NCBI GenBank assembly: GCA_002778195.1
Contig: PCDI01000015.1
Coordinates: 209,429 to 273,428 of the forward strand
DNA from: Raffaelea ambrosiae
Taxonomy: Eukaryota; Ascomycota; Sordariomycetes; Ophiostomatales; Ophiostomataceae
Direction of reading: 5' to 3'
Length of the DNA: 64,000 nt
A model generated the notes under the pieces. The model was not told the origin of the DNA, did not search any database, and was given only the letters and a program-made list of their open reading frames with translations. Shown here in pieces: positions 45,046-56,215 of this stretch. The translations under genes and the position numbers were made by a program. Within the stretch, counting starts at the first letter, position 1; every line of letters begins with the position of its first letter.

Positions 45046-46589
45046 TTAACTCTTCTTGCCCGGCTCCTCGAGCTGTTGTCGCTGCAGTTTCCGTTCGTTT
45101 ATACTGTGGAACACCTTCTTGCCGACCTCGTAGCTGCTGATCATGATGGCACACGCCGGCGCCACCTTGAGCGTCCGTGGAATCCAGCCCTTGAACAGGC
45201 CCGCCGCGCCCTCGGTCTTGAAGATGTGCCACAGCAGCCGCGACATACTCTGCTCCTCCGGCACCTTGGCCGCCGCCTCGGCCGCCGCCGCCGCCGCCTC
45301 CGCCGACACTACCGTGCCGCCGCCGACGTTGGCGTCCCGGAAGACTTGTGTCCGTGTCTTGCCCACGTCGAAAGGCATCGTCGCAATCGATGCCACCGCA
45401 CCAGACAAAGCACCCGCCGTGAAGCTGTCTAAAAAGGTGTCGCGGTGGTTCTCGCGGCTCTGCGATCTCCGCCGCTGCCGGCTGCGCCGGTTGCCGTCCA
45501 GGTCCAGCAGCCGGTCGCGGCCGCGCTGCCGCTCGCGAGCCTCGGTCAGCTTGGCCCGCACCGTCTCGTAGCCCCACCAGTACATGCCAGAAAAGGGCAC
45601 ATCACGCCACAGGGTCAGCGTCAGGCCGCGCCAGAGCGAGTGGTAGCCGTGCATCTGCACCATGCCCCGCAGGCTCTGAAATGTGTCGGCCAGGTGGCCA
45701 GCCGTGGACTGGCCCTGGGACGCCTGCAGCCGTGTGCGGAAGAGCTCGATGGGGCTGACGGCAGTGGCGGCGAGAATACGGGCGGCCGAGCCGGCAACCA
45801 GCGGGGCGTAGTCGTCGTTGGCGACGCGGGCGATTGGGCTCTTGGGGTCAAAGCGCAGCCACTCGTAGCCGGTAAAGTAGATGATGTTGGCGGGGACGGA
45901 CATGATGAGGGTGGGCGACAGGCCGCGCCAGAGCGTGAAGAGGCCTTCGTTGCGGGCAATCTTGCGGAGACCGTCGATGGTCGAGTTGAACGTCTTTTGC
46001 TGGCGCTGCTCGACTGCGCAGTCAGGATAGGCCGTCACCGCGGCGGAGGCGAGGGCCTCGGCCTTGGGCCCAGCCACGCAGACCTCGGTGCTGGCAGCGT
46101 TCATGAAGAAGACTTCGCGGCAGCATGCGGTCACGCCGAGGTCCGCTGGCCGGAAGGCCCTGGATGTGCTCACGATCTTCTGGAAGTTGGCGGGCAGACG
46201 TTCGAAATCGATCACCGGTTTGGGCACTCGCTGGGACTGCAGACGGACACGGACAACATCGAGAGGAGTGACTGCGAGAGAAAAGAGGCGAAAAAGGTTA
46301 GTGGGAGCCACATTGGACAAACACAAGCGCAAAATACCCCTGAACAACCAGTCCTCGGCGGATGAGGCAAATAGGACGACATACCGAGAAGGCCGGTGGC
46401 TAAACTGCCCGTGGTTGCCGACAGCATCCGTTGGACGACGGTGATTTCGGGAGGCTCGCTGATCTCGTCATTCACAGCCGGCGGCGTGAACGGCATCGTC
46501 TCGACACCCTCATCTTGCTGGTGGACGTGGTGGGCGTGTAATCTGTCGTGGTTCTGCCCAGCTGGGTGTTGTGACGGTGTGGCGGCCAT
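45046..46589 (-). CDS. MTM1: Mitochondrial carrier Mtm1/SLC25A39-like
   Basis: Two exons (46589-46385 and 46271-45046) give 476 residues. Three mitochondrial-carrier signatures are visible: TPLDVVRVRLQS, SPIELFRTRLQAS and MPFDVGKTRTQV, each followed by the usual second helix. The spacing with a long loop after the first repeat matches the Mtm1/SLC25A39-40 subfamily. These proteins sit in the inner membrane and are needed for glutathione import and for correct manganese loading of SOD2. A cysteine pair (TACCREVFF) lies in the loop after the first helix; in animal SLC25A39, matrix-loop cysteines sense iron-sulphur state. The third repeat contains an Arg-rich insertion (RQRGRDRLLDLDGNRRSR). It shares a promoter with PRP3. 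Confidence 0.9.
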
Positions 46590-47605
46590 GGTGAATGGAC
46601 AAAAGCAAAAGCCGAGACGAAGCTTTTGCGGACTCACGCAGAGCCCTCAGCGGTGAGTAATGAAAATTCCGGTCGACAGTCTGAGTGCGAAAAGGAAAGA
46701 AAAAAAATCCGAAAGAAATAATTGAGGCGATGGTTGTGAACGCGGAGAGCGGTGGTCGAAAGGGTTGGGAGTGGTGGGCGATCCCGGAGTTATATGGCTG
46801 GACATCCCATCCACGAAACTTTTTTTGGGGTGGTGAGAGACGACCCCCAAATCCGGTAGGCGGCGAACTGGGAATTTTTTTCCACAGGCTTCTGCCCGCT
46901 GGCCATTCACCTGCTCCAGTGGTGACGTCGCTCCACTCCCTGGGAGCTTGCCCAATCTGATAAGATAAAGCCGGTCTTCGGACCTTTGCCCCTTGAATTC
47001 CTGACCACGAATCCCTTAATCCCTAACAGCAAATCCCTAATCTCGAATCTCTAACCACGAATTCCTGAGCGCTTACCTCTAGCCTTCTAACCTCTACGGT
47101 TTAGTCATTCTAAATTCTCACCTCTCCTAACCTCCTATGCTCTGTTGTTGGGAGTTTTTTTTTGGGGGGGGGTCAAGGGAAAGAGTGTTTTCTTTTTCCT
47201 CTTGTTGGGGCGGTCATGTGATATTTTTGAGATCGTAGAGCAGTATCGAAATCTCCAAGATGCGTGATCACGTGCGTTCACGTAGCTCTATGGCGACAGG
47301 CCAACTTCTTAGAGGCCTAAAAAAAATTAGAGCCAACGGTCATAACACCAAAGCACCCTGCCACTCTGTTGGTCAACGACGACAATCTCGATCCCCCGCC
47401 CGGACGATGCGACGGATAATCTAAGACGACATTCACATTGTGCATTTGACTAAGCGTCAGTGCAAACGGCCTGGTGCGGGAAACGCGAGAAAACAGGCCA
47501 ACGGCGTTGGCGCCATCGACCCATCACATTCGACGTCGACGCGATCTCATCCATCGAAGACGCCTCCTTCCTGCCGCAGCGCATCAGCGTATTCTACACG
47601 GCATC
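46590..47605. promoter_or_regulatory. Bidirectional promoter between MTM1 and PRP3
   Basis: Divergent spacer of about 1 kb. It holds an E-box CACGTG at 47269-47274, a nearby TCACGTA (47278-47284), a CRE-like TGACGTC near 46923, a G9 run near 47164, and the degenerate CCCTAA-like repeat block. The E-box is the kind bound by bHLH factors such as Cbf1/Pho4 relatives, but which gene it controls is unknown. Confidence 0.45.
46990..47130. repeat. Degenerate CCCTAA-like repeat block
   Basis: Repeated words AATCCCTTAATCCCTAA, AAATCCCTAA, AATCTCTAACC, CGAATTCCTGA and CTTCTAACCTCTA recur at roughly 10-20 bp spacing. CCCTAA, the complement of the fungal telomere unit TTAGGG, occurs twice exactly and several times with one mismatch. 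Confidence 0.5.
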
Positions 47606-49156
47606 ATGTCAACGGCGGCGGAACGGTTAGCCGCGCTAAAGGCGCGAGTTGCCGCGGCAGTCAATGGGGGCAACACAGGCGCCGGCGCAGGTGGCGGCGG
47701 CAGCGGGAGCGGAAGTGGAGGTGGGAGCAGCAGCAACTTTGGAAGCAGCCTCGCGAACAATAGGAATAGCGGCCTGCCACCAGCAGGCGGCTTGAATGTG
47801 CCGCTGCACCCGGCGCTGGAGGATCTGAGCTCGCGGACATTCACGAGCAGGTCGAGCAGCGGCAGGCCATCCGGGCAGCACCGCGGAGACCGGCGCCACC
47901 AGCAGTCGTCCACCAAGGTCAACCCATACCTCGACAGCAGCAGTGCCGGCAGCGGGGCCGGCGGTGCAGCTGGCCAGCCCAGCGCGCCGCCCGTGAAGGC
48001 GCGACAGCCGCGGCAGCTGGTGTTCAACCAAAAGGGCAAATACATCCAGCTGGGCATTGCGCTGCGGCGGCAGGCGGACCTAGAAAATCTGAAGAAGCGG
48101 ATTGCGGAGCAGGCGCGCCGGGCCGGCATGGACGAGATCCCGAGCGACAAGAACTTTGTGGTGGAGAAGCCGCCAGACATTGAGTGGGTGGACCAGGGGT
48201 ACTTTGCCGAGGGCAAGTCGTACGCGGACCTGGACACGGAGGGGTGTCTGGTGCTGGAGGGCGAGGAGAGCATCGTGACGGACATGGTGCAGCACCCGAT
48301 CCCAATTGAGCCGCCACAGGAAAAGCTGATGCCGGCCGTGCCCAAGCCGCTCTACCTGACCAAAAAGGAGCAGAAGCGAATCCGGCGACAGCGGCGCATG
48401 GCCGAGCTGAAAGAAAAACAGGCCAAGATCCGGCTGGGTCTGATGCCAGCGCCGCCTCCGAAAGTGAAGCGGTCCAACTTGATGCGCGTGCTGGGCGAGG
48501 AGGCCGTGCAGGACCCGACGGCGGTGGAGGCGCGCGTGAACCGCGAGATTGCCGAGCGGTACCAGACGCACATGCAGGCGAACGAGGAGCGGAAACTGAC
48601 CAAGGAGGAGCGGCACAAGAAGCTGGCCGCAAACCAGGAAAAGGACGCCTCCAAGGGCATTCACATGCTCATCTTCAAGGTGCCGTCGCTGGCCAACGCC
48701 CAGCACCGCTTCAAGGTCTGGAAGAACGCCGAGCAGCTCGCGCTCACCGGCGTGTGCATCATGCACCCCAAGGCGTGTCTCATCGTCGTCGAGGGCGGCG
48801 AGTACAGCGCCAACAAGTACCGCAAGCTCCTGATGAACCGCATCGACTGGACCCAGAACATACCCGCCGTGCCCCCCGTTGAGGGGGATTCGTCCGCAGC
48901 AGGGGGCGCCGCCGCCCTCGGTGCGCCTGGCGTCGCCGGCGCGCCTGGTCCTAAGGGGCCGGCGCGCCCATGGCTCGCCAGCGAGAGCGAGACCCTTCCG
49001 AACAACCAGATCCAGCTGATCTTTGACGGCGAGACCAAAGCGCGCAACTTCCGCAAGTGGACTAGCAAAATCTGCGACACCGACCGCGAGGCATTTGACT
49101 TTCTGGCCCGGTCGAAGCTGGAAAGCTTCTGGACACAAGCGCGGAGCGGTTCGTGA
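47606..49156 (+). CDS. PRP3: U4/U6 snRNP splicing factor Prp3
   Basis: Single exon, 516 residues from ATG 47606; further upstream in-frame starts are GTG and unlikely. Prp3 binds U4/U6 and helps form the tri-snRNP. After a Gly/Ser/Ala-rich N terminus comes the conserved PRP3 domain (residues about 150-370), with MDEIPSDKNFVVEKPPDIEW, PIPIEPPQEK, LYLTKKEQKRIRRQRR and KVKRSNLMRVLGEEAVQDPT. The C-terminal ferredoxin-like DUF1115 domain (HRFKVWKNAEQLALTGVC, GEYSANKYRKLLMNRIDW) follows. The short C-terminal disordered stretch and final RNFRKW helix fit. A nucleus-localised constitutive gene. Confidence 0.96.
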   Translation: MSTAAERLAALKARVAAAVNGGNTGAGAGGGGSGSGSGGGSSSNFGSSLANNRNSGLPPAGGLNVPLHPALEDLSSRTFTSRSSSGRPSGQHRGDRRHQQSSTKVNPYLDSSSAGSGAGGAAGQPSAPPVKARQPRQLVFNQKGKYIQLGIALRRQADLENLKKRIAEQARRAGMDEIPSDKNFVVEKPPDIEWVDQGYFAEGKSYADLDTEGCLVLEGEESIVTDMVQHPIPIEPPQEKLMPAVPKPLYLTKKEQKRIRRQRRMAELKEKQAKIRLGLMPAPPPKVKRSNLMRVLGEEAVQDPTAVEARVNREIAERYQTHMQANEERKLTKEERHKKLAANQEKDASKGIHMLIFKVPSLANAQHRFKVWKNAEQLALTGVCIMHPKACLIVVEGGEYSANKYRKLLMNRIDWTQNIPAVPPVEGDSSAAGGAAALGAPGVAGAPGPKGPARPWLASESETLPNNQIQLIFDGETKARNFRKWTSKICDTDREAFDFLARSKLESFWTQARSGS

Positions 49157-49901
49157 TAAGGGTGAGCTGCGGGGGCCGGAGAGAGCTGGAGGGGGCTGAG
49201 GGAATAACGAGGATCCAAGGACTGCAGAATGGGAGGAGACTCTGCACTGTACTCTTAGGAACGGGAAGGATCAGACGGTTTTGAAGACGACCAGGCTGTT
49301 GAGCTGCATTTCATACCAGGTTCCTGGTAGGCATGGCGTTATGGTGGATTTGTTGGGCATCATCTATCAGACAGACGGAGAGAAAAGAGAAAAGAGAACT
49401 AAACAATCTACTAGTATACCCATCCATGGTCTGGGGAGGCCACGATTATGAAAAAAAAACGGTCCGCATCGTATCTGCACCCTTCTATCGAGGGCCGCAC
49501 GACAGTTTGTGGGGTGGTGATGTGATGCTAGTTCCTGTAAATTTAGTGGCTCCTCTGCCAGAACACCCCGCTGTACATACGGAGCATCGGTGATCCGCTA
49601 GCCTTATTGCCGATAAGCACCAAATATCTTCCCGCCCATTGGCGGCGTTCTGACGCACGCTTGCTTCTCCGTCCATGTGCTTCGCCCGTCTGCACGCCAC
49701 TCTGCCCTGTGACGTCGTTGAACCCCCCTCCTCGAGTCTGGCTTCCTTCTGTGATACCACGTCCAGAGTGCCTGTCGGCCTGTCCCTGTGTCCCACACCA
49801 ACCCGCGATCCAGGCGGCTTTCAACCCCATCCCACCTTTTTTTGAGCACCTGTCTTTCCCGATTTGTCATCTAAGAGCCTCTTCTCCCTTCGCCACCAGA
49901 C
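49157..49901. other. Spacer between PRP3 and the F-box gene
   Basis: Tandem genes, both plus strand. The last 250 bases are CT-rich and serve as the F-box gene's promoter and leader. No gene seen. Confidence 0.4.
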
Positions 49902-50129
49902 ATGTCCCAGCAACCCCCGCCCGGGGAGGCTTCCTCCTCCTCGGCGGGCGACATCAGCTCGGAGCTCGAGTCGTTCCGGCAGCAGTGGAAGGCCGAAGTG
50001 CAGGCCAAGGTGGCAGTGCCGGGAGATGCGCGCCCGCACCTGCGCCAGCACAGCACCAGCTCAGCTGGGCCGTCGTCCAGCAGCACAGCAGCAGCAGTAG
50101 CAGCAGCACCTCGTCAGCCACCAGCACCA

Positions 50130-50160
<31 letters not shown>

Positions 50161-51970
50161 GGCCTCAAAGGAATGCGGGTCGCAGGCCGAGCATGGCCAG
50201 GACGGCATTGCCCTCTGCGCCCCAGACGCCGATGAAGCTGTTCTCGTCTGGGAAGAAGCCCCTGGGCGCAGACTTTGAGGACGACTACATACAGCCGCGG
50301 AGCTTTGACGACACGCCAGGCGCTGGCAAGGCAGCCGCTGGGGCGGACGGGAGTGTTGAGAACGAGGAGCCGTCATCGTCCCGGGCAGAGGAACCGGTCA
50401 CGGCCCTGGAACACTACGAAAAGGCAGTGGAGAAGGAATCCATCGGCAGCCTCGGCGACAGTCTGCGTCTCTACCGGAAGGCCTTCCGCGTGAGTGGACT
50501 GCCATTGCTCGACCTTGCATTCAAATCAAGACACTCATTGTAACTGACTCCCTCCAGATGGACCATGCGGTCGACAAGAAGTACAAGAACAAGCACTACC
50601 CCGTCCCGGCGCCCGGCGGTGCTGCTGCTTCGTCCGCAGGCGAGTCGTCCACTGCAGCGACAGGGAAACAACAACAGGCCCGGACGGCGGCCGCGGGTGC
50701 CAAGAAGGCAGCAGCAAGTGCTCCTGCGTCGGCTGCTGCTGCGGACAAGCCGTCCACGCTTCAGGAACTCATCGCCTCGTTTGCCGGCCTCACCATCGAA
50801 GCCGCCCCGCCACCCATCGACGGCATGGCGCAGGAGCCCTGTCCGCTGGCCAGTCTGCCGGACGAGATCCTCGTGCAGATCCTGAGCGATGTGGCCGTGG
50901 CCGACGTCGGCGACTTTGTCCGCCTGGCCCAGGTGTGCAAGAAGCTGGCCTTTTTGGTCGCCACCGAAGACCGCATCTGGCGGCGCGTCTGTCTCGGGTC
51001 CGAGTTTGGCTTTGCCCAGATGCACCGCACGTGGAAGAAGACGGTCGAATGGGAGGACGCCTCCCCCTTCCTGGGCGAAGAGCAGGAATCGGACGAGGAG
51101 GAGCGCGAGACCACCGAGGCCCTCCGCAGCCCGGCCGTCTACCCGTCGTGGCAGCGCATGTTCCGCCAGCGGCCGCGCATCCGCTTCAACGGCGTCTACA
51201 TCAGCACCGTCAACTACATCCGCGCTGGCCAGGCCTCGGTCAACCTGGTCACCTGGAACAGCCCCGTGCACATCGTCACGTACTTCCGCTACCTGCGCTT
51301 CTTCCGCGACGGCACCGTCATCAGCCTGCTCACGACCGCCGAGCCGCTGGACGTCATCCACCACCTGACCAAGGACCTGCTGGCCCTCCACCAGGAAGGC
51401 GCCATGGCCCACCTGCCGTCTGTCGTGGTCAAGTCCGCCGCACGCGGCCGCTGGCGCATGTCCGGCGTGGCCGACCTGGAAACAGCCGCTTTGACCGGAG
51501 GAGGAGGAGGAGGAGGAGGAGGCAGCGTCGGTGACCCCAATGGACCGCCGCCCGACCTGCCCATCATCGACGCCAAGACGGCGCGCGCATTTGGTGCCAC
51601 GAGCCATTCTGGACCAGCCGCAGCCGCGGCCGCAGCGGCCGCCGTGGCTTCGGGGGCGAGCTCATCATCGGCTGCTGCTGCTGCTGCATCCTCCACAAAC
51701 ATCACCTCTGCCGCGTCCCCATTTTCGTCCCTGCCCGCCGCCATCGAGGCCGAGGGCGACGTCGTCGTCGAAACCGAGGGCGTGGGCAAGTACTACTACC
51801 GCATGGAGCTGTCCTTCCGCACGGCCGGCAAGGGCGCGCGCAACAACAAGCTCATGTGGCGTGGGTTTTACAGCTACAACCGGCTGACCGACGACTGGGG
51901 TGAGTTTGGGCTGAAAAACGACAAGCCTTTCTTTTTCAGCCGTGTCAAGAGCTACGGCGTGGGTGAATAA
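49902..51970 (+). CDS. HRT3: FBXO9/Hrt3-like F-box protein
   Basis: Two exons (49902-50489 and 50558-51970) joined in phase 0 give 666 residues. A TPR/MIT-like helix pair (ALEHYEKAVEKESIGSLGD ... RLYRKAFRMDHAVDKKYKNK) spans the splice junction, followed by the F-box near 291-340 (LPDEILVQILSDVAV ... IWRRVC), which binds Skp1 in SCF ubiquitin ligases. The C-terminal half is the FBXO9-type domain, with RPRIRFNGVYISTVNYIR, YFRYLRFFRDGTV, KYYYRMELSFRTAGKG and a final WGEFGLKN. Yeast Hrt3 and human FBXO9 share this order. A Gln run (50130-50160), a Gly run and Ala runs expand the loops. Confidence 0.93.
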
Positions 51971-53209
51971 AATAGTGTCATCTTTGGCAATCTACAGTAC
52001 CTTTGATGTCACTTTTTTGGTGATTTGCTGCATTTTTGCCGTGTAGTTACGATAAATTTCTTTAAAGGCTGTGTGTCCACGTGATCTCAATTGGATCCTA
52101 AAGCCTTGTCCTCCGTATTGTTTTCCACGTTGTAACAGACATGCATTGCTAAAGATCTTGGTATTACCTTTAACCATTGCGCCTCCAGGGTTTATGATCC
52201 GTTTACACTGGAGGAAATTTGGAAAAATACAATGATTGGTACCCTTGCTGGGCCATCCTTCATTGTTGAATCCATTCGGGTCTGGTTTATGTGTGCTTTC
52301 CACGACAATAAGTGAAGAGGTTTGCAGGCCGGAGAACAAGATGGGGTCGATTGACACCCAAGCTGCCCGTATCAGTTGGTTTCAAAAGGCTTATATTTGT
52401 AAGCTGATACTATTGGTTAGCCGGTATAATAACAGGCTAAATCTCGTTGGGGTAGATACGCTACGCCTCGACTTTGCGGGAAGCATCCGGTGTCCGGCTA
52501 GGATCTCCGGATGCAAACAGCAAGCTTGCTGTGGTTCCGAAGTTGTCTCCATAGACCAAAGGTAGCTAAAGTCAGTATACAAGATGGTTGACAGGAAGTT
52601 TTGAGGTTCGGTAGCAATGTTCCAAGGCGGCGGGGCACATACGATGGGTGATAACTAACATCAGCCAAAGTCCAATGAATCGAAGTGGCCATGGTCAAGG
52701 GGACAGGCTGAAGCAAGGGGCAGTTACTTATGTGAGTCCATCCATTTACACCGAAGCTGACGCGAGGTTGGCTCATTGCAGGCATCGGACGAACAATCTC
52801 GTTGGCTTTTGCTGGCTAGCATGTCGAGGTACTCTTGCTCGTAGCACTTGAGCTGGATAAGCTCCAGGAATTTGAGAGTCTCATACTTCAGACTTATTGC
52901 AGCTTCCAAGTGTTTGATCGTGCCATAGATGTTCGAAAACAAAGAGCAGGTAGCCAGCTTTGTCAAGGATGCGTCTTCAAGCCCAGGAGGACGCAATGCA
53001 TTTCTCCGGTCCACAAAACTACAATTTCAACGCCTATAGAACCAGCCATGCATTAACAATTCGCCAACAAAGTATCTGTATATATTGTATTTACGGTCCC
53101 GGCTGCCCAACCAAGCGTGCACACAATGGTTTTCAATTTCTACCGCAAAGTATGTTCATAGCAGATAGATATCCGAAAAAAAAAAGGGCATAGAACCATT
53201 TTCGATGAG
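51971..53209. other. Intergenic region with orphan frames
   Basis: About 1.2 kb between the F-box gene and the MFS gene, which end towards each other. Two minus-strand frames (51992-52357 and 52724-53014) have protein-like composition, but neither matches a family I know and neither has a clear start context. They may be relic exons. Confidence 0.35.
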
Positions 53210-55144
53210 CTAATGTCTGTGGTGGGATTCAGCCTGAAGCTTGTGGACGGCCGAATTCCGGGTCAGACGTCGCAAGGACTTGCCCCAGAAGTACAGAGGC
53301 AGAGCAAGTGCAATGGGTCCGGCCACCAAGCCCAGCTGGGCCATGACAGGGCCGAGATACCCGGTCCTGGCAGTGAGGTCAGGGACCCAGTAGCTCATAG
53401 CGAACCCGCAGGTATTCTTGATGACGGTGCCCACAACCATGATCTCGCCCGCAATGGACTTGTAGGAGTCGACAGCGTATGAAACGGCAATGGTCGGCAC
53501 ACTTGTCACGCAGAGGCCGGTGAAGCCATAGCCCACAATGACAACGGCGGCCCAGTTCCATTCGTACTGCTCCGCGCAGCCCCCGATGACAATCCCCACG
53601 ACGGTCAAGACAAAGTAGGGCAGAAGCAGCGGCAGGCGGAACTCGGGCTCTCGCACACCCCCATTGCGAATGGTGGCCCATTTGACCACCCAGTCGGAAA
53701 TCGGGCCCGCGGTCAAGAGGCCAACGACGCCACCCACCAGAAAGGCAAAGTTGGAGTAGCCTACCGTGCCCACGCTAAAGTTGTGTGGAGGCGCGCTGAG
53801 TACGGACGACTGCGTGATGTTCCAGTGCAGAAGCAGGTTGGCGGGACCGGCCAGGTTGAGTCCGGCCCACAGGACAATCGGGAAGAAGAAGATCCGCGTG
53901 CAGGATAGCACATCCTTGAAGATGAATCGCTTCCAGTCGGCGTCTGGGGACATGATGACGTTGAAGGCGGCCCTGGCCGGTCGTCCGTTGCCGAGGCAGG
54001 CAGGCACCAGTCGTTCTTCTTCAGAAGAAGCGCCCCCTGTTTTGCTGGATTCAATTTGCACGGCCACAGCTTTGCTCTCGACGACTGCTGATTTTTGAGA
54101 GTCGGACCTCACAGAGTTTGAGGATTTGGAAACGGGCTCGCGGTCCCATTTTGTCTCTGGAAACCCAAAGGCCAGAGTCACCACAGCCAGGGCCGAAAAG
54201 GCCGTGGACAGCCAGAAATAGCTGCGCCAGCCGTGCCTGGGTTTGGAAAGACACACGATTAAAACAGCTTGTTCAAGTACGCGGAAGTAGGTGGCTCAAA
54301 CCTACCGTGCAGCAATGTTGCCAGAAATGATGGGGCCAACAAACAGACCACCGAAAAAGGATGTGCTGGTAGAGTGAAGGGGAGTTTCAGCGAGACCGTC
54401 TTTTTTTTTCGCCCCTCTGTTGTAGGAGTGGAATGGACATACAAGTAAACGCCCAACCACAGTCCTCTCTCGTGTTGGAAAAACATGTCCTCTACAACCT
54501 GGACCATCATGGCTTCGGTCGTCGATATAGCAAATCCGTTCATGACGCGTGCCCCAAGGAGAACATTGTACGACTTTGAACGAGCCTCCCAGATGCTCGT
54601 CGCGACAAAGATCAGGGCAAGGAGCAAGGCAACAAATCGCCTTCCAAATACATTGGACATGGGCACGGCAATAAAATTCGAATAGCCAAGAACGAGAACG
54701 CCGGCGCCCGTCAATAAGTTCAGTCTCGTTTCGCTCACATGGAAGTCGGCGTTGATCAACGGATACATCGGTCCAATGGAAAGAGCGGATGTGACGGAAA
54801 CAAAGCAGTAGAGGGCCTGGACTGCCGCAGCGAGATCTAGGATGGGCAATCAGCACGATATACTGTGAAAGCGAGACAAAGGAGCCGCAAACTACTGCGA
54901 ACGAACGCACACTTCCACGGGCGCGCCCAGTTCAGGGGATCGCGAGGATCATCCGTTGGATGTGGAACAAGGCTATTATAACGACAATCTGTTAGTTTAC
55001 CGAATATTTTGCCCCCCCCCCCCCCCCAAGATGAGGTCCGCCATTCTCTCACATGTCGACAACATGTTGACTTGCGTCAGTCACCCGCACGATTTCTGTG
55101 CCTGGAACGAGGTCGACTTCTGGATAAGCAGCGTCCACAGCCAT
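53210..55144 (-). CDS. MFS transporter (DHA1/Hol1-like)
   Basis: Five exons (55144-55053, 54972-54911, 54836-54443, 54365-54306, 54236-53210) sum to 1635 nt and read through to 544 residues. The N terminus MAVDAAYPEVDLVPGTEIVR leads into LVPHPTDDPRDPLNW, which is typical of fungal DHA1-type drug/proton or polyamine antiporters. About twelve membrane segments follow. A motif-A-like GRRFVALLLA lies after TM2, GARVMNGFAISTTEAMM in TM4, and a long cytosolic loop (residues about 215-295) between TM6 and TM7. The late half is rich in Gly/Ala turn motifs. Substrate unknown. The first exon is short and separated by an intron with a G16 tract, so the true start was chosen by following reading-frame continuity rather than the longest frame. 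Confidence 0.9.
55012..55027 (-). repeat. G16 homopolymer in MFS intron 1
   Basis: Sixteen C on the plus strand, so sixteen G in the transcript, between the donor at 55052 and the acceptor at 54973 of the 80-nt first intron. Confidence 0.9.
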
Positions 55145-55529
55145 GATCCTTTGGTGTTGAGACTAGTTAAGCTTATTTAGTTGTCCGGGGAATGTGGATT
55201 TCTGTCAAAACTGCATAATCTGGGGACTCATTCTTTATTTTACCAAGAACTGTCATCGCCAAGACACGTCAACACCCCAAACGACAACGAAAGCCGGGGT
55301 TGGTTTCCAATCTCCGCGTCCTCATTTTCCAACATGGCAATGAACGCACCGTTTGCCGAGGACATTGCCGTGCCTTGACCAGGGGAGCTTTGCAACCGGG
55401 GTGTTAAGATGTTGCTCCGCCCCCCGCACACCTGATGCGGAGAAAAAAGCTGGTTAAGGGCCCCCTTATGTGTTTAATGATTACTGACGAATTGTTGATA
55501 CTAGTTTGGTTACTGTATTGAATAAGTAT
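55145..55529. other. MFS upstream region
   Basis: Promoter of the minus-strand MFS gene and upstream side of the ADH remnant. AT-rich towards 55.5 kb. Nothing specific seen. Confidence 0.35.
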
Positions 55530-56215
55530 TGTTGCGTGTGGCTATCCTACCAAACATCTCTGTGGGTTGGCACCCCAAATTTGATGCCAAATCGGTCCTC
55601 AAGCACAGTGTTTCTGCGCCACAGCCAAAGCATAACGAGGTCCTCGTCTGCATGGAGTGCAGTGGCATATGGCGTATAAAAATATGCAACCCGGCTCTAG
55701 CTGTTCAAAGTTGACGAGGCTGATTGCTGTGACTAAGCCACTCTGGCATTGACAACATGACAGGCGCACATCCTATGTCTGTCAACATTGCAGGCCATGA
55801 GGGTGTTGGTCAGGTCGTTCAACGCGGGACAGATCTTTCAGAAAGCACTTCCGCTGTACACGTAGGCCAGCGGGTAGGCATCAAAGGGATACGTGAACAT
55901 GCCGGTCGTGTGAGGTGTGCGCCCGTGACGGAACACTCTGCCCAGAGCAACACAACGGCGGACGGGATCGCCCTGGCATCTTGCAGCAATGTGTCATTGC
56001 ATCAAGCAACTATCCGACCCCCATTCCATCCGGAATTAGCAGTGAAGAGGCTGTGCCGTTGCTTTGCGGTGAGCCTCTTGTTCCTCGTAGGTGTTTGCAT
56101 GGAGATACCAATTGCCTTTCACAGCACCCTAGCTGGAATAACTCTGTATTCTGCTCTTTGCAAGACGCAAACACAAGGGCGAGATTGGCTCATTCTCTAA
56201 GGTGCCGGTGTTGAA
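55530..56215 (+). pseudogene. Remnant of a zinc-type alcohol dehydrogenase
   Basis: Pieces in shifting frames follow the order of fungal MDR-family ADHs: HNEVLVCMECSG (normally followed by Cys-His of the catalytic zinc, here lost), then NIAGHEGVGQVVQRGTDL and HVGQRVGIKG, then in another frame CARDGTLCPEQHNGGRDRP, ASSNYPTPIPSGISSEEAV and PLLCGE. The structural-zinc cysteine segment and the substrate-binding region remain recognisable. The catalytic CHSD segment is replaced by IWRIKICN, and at least two frame changes occur. No NAD-binding Rossmann half (GxGxxG) is found downstream, so the gene is also truncated. It cannot make an active enzyme. Confidence 0.75.

Noticed and set aside
47474..47605. 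44-codon upstream extension of PRP3
   Set aside because: It begins with GTG, has low-complexity composition, and the conserved N terminus starts at ATG 47606.
49333..49593. Small plus-strand frame after PRP3
   Set aside because: No conserved features, and it overlaps the promoter of the F-box gene.
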